Source of the DNA: an uncultured Collinsella sp.
GTDB lineage: Bacteria; Actinomycetota; Coriobacteriia; Coriobacteriales; Coriobacteriaceae
Direction: 5' to 3'
Length of the DNA: 24,568 nt
Assembly (NCBI GenBank): GCA_902494375.1
Contig: CABUTL010000003.1
Coordinates: 1-24,568 of the forward strand
The translations under genes and the position numbers were made by a program. The notes beneath the pieces are model-generated. The model worked only from the letters and a program-made list of their open reading frames with translations, was not told where the DNA came from and ran no database searches. Shown here one piece after another: positions 1 to 6,363 of the stretch (within the stretch, counting starts at the first letter, position 1; each line of letters starts with the position of its first letter).

Positions 1-830
1 CCCGCCACGGTAAATTCAATCTCGTCGCGATGCGGTCCCACCAACGTCACGCCGCGGCGAATTTCCTCGTCGGCGTGCTCATCAAGGGCGGCCAGCATGC
101 GCTCGTACGCCCAGCCCTTCAGCTCTTCGCGATCCTCGACCTGGGGCAAATCCCCCAGCGTGGACGTATAGGTCACGTTGGCAGCCTCACCGGACGCCAC
201 TTGCCCGTAGGCAGTGCGCACATGGCCCGCCAGCCGGTCGAGCAGGGCCAACCGGTGCACGAGCAGAGCCGCGCCCGCGCGGGCAATCGAATCGTTCCAC
301 GCGCCGAGCATCTCACGGCAGCACCAGGTTTCCTTGAGCAAGGCGTTGCGCTGGGTCACGCAGCGCCCATAGGTGCTCGCAAGATCGGCATAGCGTGCGC
401 TCAGTTGCATGCCAAAGTCGTCGAGGGCGGCGCGGCGCACACTGGCGCCTCGCTTAACCATGTCCAGATGGTCGGGGCAAAACAGCACGCTCGGCAGAAC
501 CCCGCGCACACCGGCGGCAGAGCATCTCTTGCCGTTGCGGCTAAACGAGCGTTTACCGTCCTCCGCGCTCAATCCCATATCAAGTACGCGGCCGTCGCCC
601 TCGAGCCTCAGCTCGATCTTGCACGAGCCCACGCCATCATGGACGAGCTCGGCTGCGGTCGGATGCCTAAACGAGGCGCCGCTCGTCAGCAGCTGCAGCG
701 CCTCTATGAGATTGGTCTTTCCCGCCGCGTTGGGTCCCGCAAGTATCGTCACGCCCTCGTCCAGGGCAAGACGATAGCTCTCGAAACTGCGGTAGTGCGC
801 GACGGAAAGATCGCGGGCGAACATGGTCAT
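1..830 (-). CDS. recF: DNA replication/repair protein RecF (3' end cut by window edge)
   Basis: RecF is an SMC-like ATPase that binds gapped DNA and, with RecO and RecR, loads RecA at stalled forks. About 276 N-terminal residues are visible of a family length near 360; the C-terminus lies beyond position 1. The protein opens MTMFARDLSVAHYRSFESYR, followed by a Walker A motif GPNAAGKT at residues 32-39 and the RecF-typical segment VLFCPDHLDMVKRGASVRR. The start at 830 lies 9 bp after the dnaN stop; a second ATG at 824 is equally possible. No strong Shine-Dalgarno is visible, so translation is probably coupled to dnaN. The order dnaA-dnaN-recF is the usual bacterial origin arrangement. No damage is seen in the visible part. 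Confidence 0.95.
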   Translation of the reverse strand, partial: MTMFARDLSVAHYRSFESYRLALDEGVTILAGPNAAGKTNLIEALQLLTSGASFRHPTAAELVHDGVGSCKIELRLEGDGRVLDMGLSAEDGKRSFSRNGKRCSAAGVRGVLPSVLFCPDHLDMVKRGASVRRAALDDFGMQLSARYADLASTYGRCVTQRNALLKETWCCREMLGAWNDSIARAGAALLVHRLALLDRLAGHVRTAYGQVASGEAANVTYTSTLGDLPQVEDREELKGWAYERMLAALDEHADEEIRRGVTLVGPHRDEIEFTVA

Positions 831-839
831 GGCGCAGCG

Positions 840-1943
840 CTAGATGCGAACCGGCATGACCAGGTACAGGTAGTTGATCTTGTCGTAGGACTTGAAGATG
901 CCCGCCTGCGAGTAGCTCTTGAGCTCCAGCGTGATCTCCTTCTCCTTGGACAGGGCATTGAGGCAGCCGAAGATGTAGTGGTAGTTGAAGGCGATGGTAC
1001 CCGACTCGCCCTCGGCCTCGACATCGATCGTCTCCTGCGCAAGGTCCTGGTCATTGGAGATGGAGGACAGGCCCATCTGCCCGTTCTCGACATCGATCTC
1101 GAACTTGACGGCGGGGTTGGCGCTCGCGATAACGGCCACGCGCTTGAGGGCGGCGTTAAAGGCGGCGACGTCGATCTTGACGCTCGTCACGCACGAATCG
1201 GGGATGAGCTGCTTGTAGTTGGGGTACACGCCCTCGATGCGGCGCGACACGTAGGTGGTGTTGCCGGCCTCGAAGACGACCTGGGTGTCGGTAGCCCCGA
1301 TCATGATGGTCGCCTGGCTGGCCATGATGTTCAGTGCGTCGTTAAAGGCGTCAGCCGGAACGTTGAGCTCAAAGGAGCCTTCGAGGGTCGAGGTCTCGAC
1401 CTGCGTATCGCACACGGCCAAACGGAAGGAATCGGTCGCCACCAGGCGCACGGTGTTGTTCTCGACCTTCATGTGCACGCCACCCAGGATGGGGCGGGCC
1501 TTGTCGGTCGAGGTGACGCGCCACACGCGGCCGACCATCTCGGACAAGATATCGGTCGGCAGTTCCACGGCGCTCTCGATGGCATAGGCCGGAAACTCGG
1601 GGAAGTCATTAGCATCGAGCGTGTTCAGGCGGAAAGAGCTCTTCTCGCAACCAATCAGCACCTGGCGCTCGGACAGCTCAAAGGTGACCGGAGCATCGGG
1701 GAGGGTCTTGGTGATATTGGAGAGCATCTTACAGGGGATAACCATCTCGCCCTCTTCTTCGACATGCGCCGCGATGCGATGACGGATCGAGATGGTGTAG
1801 TTAGAGGTCTGGAATTCCAAGATGCCGTCTTGGGCCTTAACGAGCACGCCCGACAGGATGGGGAGGGTGGATGCCGAAGCGACACCCTTCATAACGACGC
1901 CGATGGCTTGTGTAAGCGAGCTCTGGCTGACGGTGAACTTCAT
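840..1943 (-). CDS. dnaN: DNA polymerase III beta subunit (sliding clamp)
   Basis: The beta clamp is a ring-shaped dimer that tethers DNA polymerase III and many repair proteins to DNA. The 367-residue length is normal for the family. It begins MKFTVSQSSLTQAI, contains the LPTDILSEMVGRVWRVTSTDKARPILGG segment in two parts typical of the middle domain, and ends in the conserved MPVRI, which forms part of the protein-binding pocket. The ATG at 1943 is preceded by AGAAAGG (1953-1959, minus strand). recF follows after 9 bp. The 238 bp upstream separate it from dnaA and carry origin-like elements, so its promoter would lie within the AT-rich origin segment; I could not pick out a convincing -35/-10 pair there. 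Confidence 0.98.
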   Translation of the reverse strand: MKFTVSQSSLTQAIGVVMKGVASASTLPILSGVLVKAQDGILEFQTSNYTISIRHRIAAHVEEEGEMVIPCKMLSNITKTLPDAPVTFELSERQVLIGCEKSSFRLNTLDANDFPEFPAYAIESAVELPTDILSEMVGRVWRVTSTDKARPILGGVHMKVENNTVRLVATDSFRLAVCDTQVETSTLEGSFELNVPADAFNDALNIMASQATIMIGATDTQVVFEAGNTTYVSRRIEGVYPNYKQLIPDSCVTSVKIDVAAFNAALKRVAVIASANPAVKFEIDVENGQMGLSSISNDQDLAQETIDVEAEGESGTIAFNYHYIFGCLNALSKEKEITLELKSYSQAGIFKSYDKINYLYLVMPVRI

Positions 1944-2181
1944 CTTTTAATACCTTTCTATAGATATAAATATCTTAATAATAGTAATAGCACTGACGAA
2001 ACTGTTGATTACTCCCAAAGACGCAGGTCAGACCCAAAAAGAGAATCGACAGCAGCCTGTGTGCAACAGGGGTGGTTTTCCACGTTCAAAACCTGCGCAA
2101 AACTTTTCATCACCGCGGGTTGGGTTTTAGACACCTTATGCCCGTGGTTTCGACAAGTTTTCAACAGGTGTCTCTATTTCC
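1944..2181. other. Probable oriC part 1: dnaA-dnaN intergenic unwinding region
   Basis: This 238-bp spacer has the classic position of the unwinding element in bipartite origins. The dnaN-proximal part (about 1944-1990) is strongly AT-rich. The dnaA-proximal part holds DnaA-box-like 9-mers: TGTTGATTA (2003-2011, reverse orientation TAATCAACA), TGTGCAACA (2060-2068), TTTTCCACG (2076-2084), TTTTCATCA (2104-2112) and TTTTCAACA (2158-2166). None matches the E. coli consensus TTATCCACA exactly, but TTTTCAACA recurs exactly in the second cluster near 5359 and 5412. Origin function is inferred from position, composition and repeated boxes. Confidence 0.72.
1976..1990 (+). other. DnaA-trio-like repeat (TAA TAA TAG TAA TAG)
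   Basis: Five consecutive in-phase triplets of the form TA(A/G) lie in the AT-rich part of the dnaA-dnaN spacer. DnaA-trios, described in Bacillus subtilis as 3'-(G/A)AT-5' repeats, nucleate a DnaA filament on one DNA strand during origin melting. The polarity fits: the 3' side of the repeat faces the nearest box-like 9-mer (2003-2011) across a 12-bp gap, as expected for a filament growing 3' to 5' away from the box. A chance AT-rich run is the alternative. Confidence 0.55.
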
Positions 2182-3906
2182 CTACGAGCGCAGTGTAATT
2201 TTATCGCGCAGCAACTTAAGGTCTTCGGTGACGGTGCGGTCTTCCTGGATCATCTTCTGGACCTTTTTGTAGCTCGTGCTGACGGTCGAGTGGTTGCGGT
2301 TGCCAAATTCGGCGCCCACCGCCGTGGTCGTCATCTCGCACATCTCGATGGCCAGGTAGATAGCGATATGGCGTGCTTTGGCGATATTGGCGTTGCGACG
2401 CGGGCCGATGAGCTCCTCGTGCGTCACGCCGTACTGCTCTTCGATGACGGACTGAACCGTTTGCACGTTGATCTTTTTGGCCGATGTGTCGAAGTACTGG
2501 CTGGCGATGGCGTCGATATCGTCAAAGGTGAGCTCCCCGCCCTCGCGTTCGCGGTCGCCCGCCTCGCCGGCGCAGCGCTCGCAGAAGCTCTCGAGTTCGC
2601 GGATGTTGGTGCCCGACACCTCTGCCATGTGCTTAAAGTGCTCATCGGTCAGGTGCCCGCCGTCGCCCCCATAGGCCGCCAGCAGCGAGTCGTCGCCTGC
2701 CTCGGGAGCGGCGACGATGGTGTTCTCGTAATAGCGCTGCAAGATCTTGTATTTCATCTCGTAGCTGGGCTCTGCGACTAGGCAGAGCATGCCGGCGTTG
2801 AAGCGGCTGGTCAGACGCTCGTCCATGCTCAGATCCTTGGGGGCGCGGTCTGCCGCGATGACGACTTTCTTGTTGTTGCGGATGAACTCGTCCATGAGCT
2901 GGAAAAAGTAGTCCACGCTCGCGCGCTTGCCGATGATGTTTTGGATGTCATCGATGATGAGCACGTCCACACCGTGGTACGCCTGCATGATGGGGGCGTT
3001 GCTCTTCTTTTGGCGGTCGAACTCGGTCATCAGGTCGTCCAGATATGCCTGGGAGTTGGCATACTTGACCTTGATCTCGGGCGACTTCTCGGCGAGCTCG
3101 TTTTTGATGGCAAGCAGCAGGTGCGTCTTGCCCAGGCCCGATTTGCCGTAGATGAACAGCGATGTGCATGTGCCGCGCTCGTCCGCGAGGGCGGCAAACT
3201 TGAGCGCCGAGCGATAGGCATGGCTGTTCTCGGGGCCGTAGACAAAGTTCTCAAAGGTAAATTTTGAGTTCGCGGCGAGCGGGGCTCCATCCGTATTCTG
3301 CTCGGCCGGCACGGTTGGTGCTGGCATGGGTGAAGCGGGGGTCGCAGCTTGCGTGGATTTAGTCGGCGCTCCGCCCTTCATCTGGTTCATCATGCGGCGA
3401 AAATCGTCGGCCGAGAGCGTGTTCTTGATTGCAATGCCCGAATCCGCGCCCGCCGCTGCGTCGTGAGCGATGGGCATGTGCGTGACGGGTGCGTTCGTTG
3501 ACGTCGCCGCCGCGGTCGGCAACGGCGCCATGGTTTCACGGGAAACATCGCTGTGCTGGTGCTCGATTGTCGGCACGTCGCTTGCGGAGGCTGGTACCGT
3601 CGGGGAAGCAGCGGGAGCCGTGGCGGGCGCCGTCGCGGCAGCGGATTCCGTCGCGGCGCCTTGCGGCGCCACGATGTCGAGCGCAATCGGTGCAAAGGCG
3701 ATTTCTTCCAGATAAGCCTCAATAGTCGGCTGATGCTTTTTGAGCTGCGCGATGGCAAAGCGCGAGGGGGCCTCGATCGTGAGCGTATCTTCGGTCAGGC
3801 TTATGGCGCGCGATTGCCCCAGCATGTTGATGAGGCGTGCATCTTGGCCGTCGCGCTGGCAAAAGGCGATGGCATCCCCCAGGATGATGCTTGCTTCCTC
3901 GTCCAC
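2182..3906 (-). CDS. dnaA: Chromosomal replication initiator DnaA, long linker and variant signature
   Basis: DnaA binds origin boxes, oligomerises with ATP and melts oriC. At 574 residues it is longer than the usual ~450, because domain II (about 82-215) is a long Ala/Pro/Thr-rich linker. Domain III carries Walker A GKSGLGKT (254-261), Walker B VLIIDDIQ (315-322), a sensor-1-like VVIAADRAPKDL and the arginine-finger region MDERLTSRFNAG. Domain IV includes GPRRNANIAKARHIAIYL (501-518) and a signature helix reading GNRNHSTV (535-542), where most DnaA proteins have GGRDHTTV, so the usual Asp is Asn538. The start is GTG at 3906, with GGGAG at 3912-3916. It lies 15 bp after the GHKL ATPase gene, so the two are probably co-transcribed. 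Confidence 0.97.
   Translation of the reverse strand: MDEEASIILGDAIAFCQRDGQDARLINMLGQSRAISLTEDTLTIEAPSRFAIAQLKKHQPTIEAYLEEIAFAPIALDIVAPQGAATESAAATAPATAPAASPTVPASASDVPTIEHQHSDVSRETMAPLPTAAATSTNAPVTHMPIAHDAAAGADSGIAIKNTLSADDFRRMMNQMKGGAPTKSTQAATPASPMPAPTVPAEQNTDGAPLAANSKFTFENFVYGPENSHAYRSALKFAALADERGTCTSLFIYGKSGLGKTHLLLAIKNELAEKSPEIKVKYANSQAYLDDLMTEFDRQKKSNAPIMQAYHGVDVLIIDDIQNIIGKRASVDYFFQLMDEFIRNNKKVVIAADRAPKDLSMDERLTSRFNAGMLCLVAEPSYEMKYKILQRYYENTIVAAPEAGDDSLLAAYGGDGGHLTDEHFKHMAEVSGTNIRELESFCERCAGEAGDREREGGELTFDDIDAIASQYFDTSAKKINVQTVQSVIEEQYGVTHEELIGPRRNANIAKARHIAIYLAIEMCEMTTTAVGAEFGNRNHSTVSTSYKKVQKMIQEDRTVTEDLKLLRDKITLRS
3532..3547. promoter_or_regulatory. parS-like site inside dnaA (two mismatches)
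   Basis: On the minus strand the sequence is TGTTTCCCGTGAAACC, differing from the parS palindrome TGTTTCACGTGAAACA at positions 7 and 16. It lies in the part of dnaA encoding the disordered linker, where it is translated DVSRET, so the protein would tolerate such a site. It is about 5 kb from the perfect parS trio. ParB binding here is an inference; the reduced match may make it weak. Confidence 0.4.
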
Positions 3907-3921
3907 TGTCTCTCCCGTTCT

Positions 3922-5274
3922 TTAGCTCTGAGCTCGCACGCGAGCGGCGCCGAGTTCGGTCAGATGGTATTTCTGGCCATGCTTGATGACCAAGCCGGCC
4001 TGCGCCAAGTCATTGAGCGTGCGTGACCAAGTGGGGGCCGAGTTTCCAAACGCCCTCGCAAGATCGGTTGCGCCGCACGCTTGATTTTGCGCCAGATAGC
4101 CCAGCGCGGCGTTGCCGCGATCGCTTACGAACACGTCCGGTTGTGGCTGTGCATACTGATTTACTGCATTAGGATACATCATTTGAGCTGCTGGTTGTTG
4201 AGAACTCTGCGTCGGCGGCATTTGCTGTTGAAAACTTTGAGGCCACTGTTGGTAAGGCTGCGGAGGCGTCTGCTGGGCCCAGGGGTTGTACTGCTGCTGC
4301 GGCATCTGCTGGTACGGCTGCTGATATCCCTGCTGGTACTGCTGCGGGAACTGCTGGCCATACCCCAGTGGCGGCATCTGCTGATATAGATATCCCTGTT
4401 GGTACGGCTGATAGCCCATTTGCTGGCCACCCAGCGCCCCCGTCGCCTGCTGCATTGCTGCTGCATCCTGATCAGCCAGTGGCATGGCCTCTGGCATGTT
4501 TGGCGGCATCGACATCGATGTCGCCTGGGGTTCTTGTGTGGGAAGCATTCCGGGCTGCTGCATCTGTTCCACGGGGGGCTGCATCTGCTGCGTTGCCACG
4601 GGCTGCTGCGCAAAAGCTCCCGGCAGGGGATATGTGGGCTGCTCCGTCTCGGGCCGCACGGCAGCGCCGCGTCCGCCGGCACGCTCGATTTCCTGCACGC
4701 GTTTAGGGTTCAGGCTTACCGTAACCACGGTGCCGTTGCCCATGTTGTCCTCGATGGATACGGCACCGCCGGCGTTTTCCAAATACTCCTGCACCATGGG
4801 AAACCCTGCTCCGGTTCCACGGATATAGCGCTTCATCTTGCTGTTTGCGCTGGTAACGCCAAAGTCGAAAGCACGTTCCTTGTCGTCGATGCCGGGTCCT
4901 TGGTCAGCAAAGCGGATGGTGTCTCCGCCGTCCAGAATCGAGATGATGGGCTCGGCAAAGTGTGCGTGGATAAAGTTTTCGACAATCTCGCGGATGACCA
5001 TGAGCGAGATATGGCCACCTTGTTCTTTCATGCACTGGTAGACGGTGTTGGTCGTCTCTTCCAAATACGTGCGGACATCTTGCGGATCAATGACAATCAC
5101 CCGCGGTGTCGATAGCATGTCGTCATAGACGGCGATGCGCGCGGCGTACATGGCTTTTGGCGCCTGCGTGGTCGTCTGCTCGCCTTCCGCACGCTTTTCG
5201 CGCACGCCGGTGATGTGCTCGTTGTCGGGTGCCGGGTCTCCGGAATCGACCATGGTGTAAAAGTCGTCAGACAT
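3922..5274 (-). CDS. GHKL ATPase domain protein with Gln/Pro-rich linker and C-terminal winged-helix-like domain
   Basis: Function unknown. The 450-residue protein has three parts. Residues 40-192 form a HATPase_c (GHKL) ATP-binding domain with N-box IREIVEN (94-100), G1 box DQGPG (124-128) and G2 box GTGAG (153-157). Residues 205-380 are a low-complexity Gln/Pro/Met/Tyr linker. Residues 383-447 resemble a winged helix (ACGATDLARAFG, then TWSRTLNDLAQAGLVI). There is no phospho-acceptor histidine helix, sensor domain or transmembrane segment, so it is not a standard sensor kinase. A cytosolic switch or an RsbW/SpoIIAB-like protein kinase is possible. It sits first in the dnaA operon, 15 bp before dnaA, next to a DnaA-box cluster, which suggests a link to initiation. 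The ATG at 5274 has only a weak GAGCGG upstream. The domain calls are firm for the ATPase and tentative for the winged helix. Confidence 0.85.
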   Translation of the reverse strand: MSDDFYTMVDSGDPAPDNEHITGVREKRAEGEQTTTQAPKAMYAARIAVYDDMLSTPRVIVIDPQDVRTYLEETTNTVYQCMKEQGGHISLMVIREIVENFIHAHFAEPIISILDGGDTIRFADQGPGIDDKERAFDFGVTSANSKMKRYIRGTGAGFPMVQEYLENAGGAVSIEDNMGNGTVVTVSLNPKRVQEIERAGGRGAAVRPETEQPTYPLPGAFAQQPVATQQMQPPVEQMQQPGMLPTQEPQATSMSMPPNMPEAMPLADQDAAAMQQATGALGGQQMGYQPYQQGYLYQQMPPLGYGQQFPQQYQQGYQQPYQQMPQQQYNPWAQQTPPQPYQQWPQSFQQQMPPTQSSQQPAAQMMYPNAVNQYAQPQPDVFVSDRGNAALGYLAQNQACGATDLARAFGNSAPTWSRTLNDLAQAGLVIKHGQKYHLTELGAARVRAQS

Positions 5275-5517
5275 GCCGCTCGCAATCTTTCAAAAGGTTT
5301 CGAACAAATAGTAGCTCACCGTGCAACGTTTCTCATCTTTCGACAACTTTTCAAAACTTGTTGAAAACTTTGGAAAACGGGCGAAAAGTTCTCAACATTG
5401 CCAACATGACCTGTTGAAAACTCGATGAAATATCGTGAAAGGTTGCCATGAGGCGCAAATTTCGGTTGTGCTTATGGGGGAACCGTGTGAACTGCGCAAC
5501 CTTTTACCTTTGATTTC
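5275..5517. other. Probable oriC part 2: DnaA-box-like cluster with phased A-tracts
   Basis: This is the divergent, gene-free spacer between the leftward dnaA operon and the rightward rpmH operon; with the promoter and leader it spans 5275-5619. It contains two exact copies of TGTTGAAAA (reverse complement TTTTCAACA) at 5359-5367 and 5412-5420. Related 9-mers are TTCTCAACA (5389-5397), TTTGGAAAA (5369-5377, reverse TTTTCCAAA) and TTTTCAAAA (5348-5356). A4 tracts start at 5353, 5364, 5374 and 5384, in near-helical phase. TTTTCAACA also occurs at 2158 beside dnaN, which supports a bipartite origin enclosing dnaA and the ATPase gene. Promoters for the leftward operon must lie here, but I see no clear hexamer pair. 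Confidence 0.65.
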
Positions 5518-5547
5518 TTGACATTTGAACATTGATTTCCCTACAAT
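5518..5547 (+). promoter_or_regulatory. sigma70-type promoter of the rpmH operon
   Basis: A perfect -35 box TTGACA (5518-5523) and a near-consensus -10 box TACAAT (5542-5547) are separated by 18 bp. The expected transcript start near 5554 leaves a leader of about 65 nt before rpmH. This is the best promoter in the window and would drive rpmH-rnpA-yidD-yidC-jag. Confidence 0.8.
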
Positions 5548-5619
5548 CTTCAAGCTCACGTGTCTATATCTGCGTCCGCGTCCCCGCGGACACTCGAAAT
5601 GCAGCAGGAGGAACTTAAG

Positions 5620-5754
5620 ATGAAGCGTACGTATCAGCCTAATAAGCGTAAGCGTGCCAAGACCCATGGCTTCCGTGCCCGTATGGCCACTAAGGGTGGT
5701 CGTGCCGTGCTCGCCCGTCGTCGTGCCAAGGGCCGCAAGCGTCTCACTGTCTAG
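5620..5754 (+). CDS. rpmH: 50S ribosomal protein L34
   Basis: L34 is a small, very basic protein of the large ribosomal subunit. The 44-residue product starts [20 protein letters not shown] and ends GRKRLTV, a full-length family match. The reading frame is open from 5560, but the start at 5620 is fixed by the family N-terminus and by AGGAGG at 5606-5611, 8 nt upstream. It is the first gene after a strong promoter and is followed by rnpA after 20 bp, the usual pairing. Confidence 0.98.
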   Translation: MKRTYQPNKRKRAKTHGFRARMATKGGRAVLARRRAKGRKRLTV

Positions 5755-5774
5755 CAGCGATACACACATCTCGC

Positions 5775-6113
5775 ATGAAGACTATTAAGTCTCGGCAAGA
5801 TTTCGAGCATGTGTTCAGTCAGGGGCGTCGTTTCAATCACCCTCTGATTCGAATGACCATATGTGAATCGGTTGGCGAAGGCGACTCCGGAAGGGTCGCC
5901 TTCGTTGGTGCTAAGCGACTCGGTTGTGCAGTTGTGCGCAACCGTTCTAAGCGTGTGATGCGCGAGGCCGCCCGCAGCTGTGGATTTCCCGTTGCGGGTT
6001 ATGACATCATCTTGTTCGCAACTCCCAAGACGAGGGTTTCCTCGCCGCAGGAGATGGACAAGGCATTGCGTTCGCTTGTGAAACGCGCCGGCGTTGCCGG
6101 GGAGGAGCGATGA
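5775..6113 (+). CDS. rnpA: Ribonuclease P protein component
   Basis: RnpA is the protein cofactor of RNase P, which trims tRNA 5' leaders. The 112-residue length is normal. The conserved RNR-type motif appears as RNRSKRVMRE at residues 55-64, preceded by GAKRLGCAVV and followed by the YDIILFATPKT strand. No strong Shine-Dalgarno precedes the ATG at 5775, so expression probably relies on coupling from rpmH, 20 bp upstream. The TGA stop overlaps the yidD ATG by 4 bp (ATGA), pointing to coupled translation. Confidence 0.97.
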   Translation: MKTIKSRQDFEHVFSQGRRFNHPLIRMTICESVGEGDSGRVAFVGAKRLGCAVVRNRSKRVMREAARSCGFPVAGYDIILFATPKTRVSSPQEMDKALRSLVKRAGVAGEER

Positions 6114-6334
6114 GCAATCACGTTTTGCGACGTGTTGCCATCGCTCCTATTCGCATATATCAACAGGTTATTTCGCCCTTATTGCCTGACGCCTGCATTT
6201 ATTACCCAACGTGCTCGCAATACGCCGTCCAGGCGATTGAGAAGTACGGTGTTTTGAGAGGCTGCTGGCTTGCCGTGAGGCGCATCGCTCGCTGCAATCC
6301 CCTGCACGTCGGCGGTTATGACCCTGTGCCCTAG
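6110..6334 (+). CDS. yidD: Membrane protein insertion efficiency factor YidD
   Basis: YidD is a small membrane-associated protein thought to assist YidC-dependent membrane insertion. The 74-residue product has the family hallmarks: IRIYQQVISPLLPDAC, then YYPTCSQYA, then RIARCNPLHVGGYDPVP at the C-terminus. The three conserved cysteines are present. It overlaps rnpA by 4 bp and is followed by yidC after 29 bp, the standard cluster order. Confidence 0.97.
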   Translation: MSNHVLRRVAIAPIRIYQQVISPLLPDACIYYPTCSQYAVQAIEKYGVLRGCWLAVRRIARCNPLHVGGYDPVP

Positions 6335-6363
6335 CGGGCACTCGCTATCGGAGGAAAACTTAC

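Noticed and set aside
2071..2090. Hairpin-like terminator after dnaA
   Set aside because: The GTGG/CCAC pairing around 2073-2083 is short and has no T-run on the minus strand; it overlaps a box-like 9-mer, which explains it better.
30..2198. 722-codon open frame on the + strand
   Set aside because: It is antisense to recF and dnaN, has no family resemblance, and is an open frame caused by GC-rich codon usage of the real genes.
5341..5420. Possible tRNA or structured RNA gene in the rpmH-upstream spacer
   Set aside because: Only short inverted runs of T4C/GA4 are present. They fit box-like repeats and do not fold into a tRNA or a known riboswitch shape by eye.
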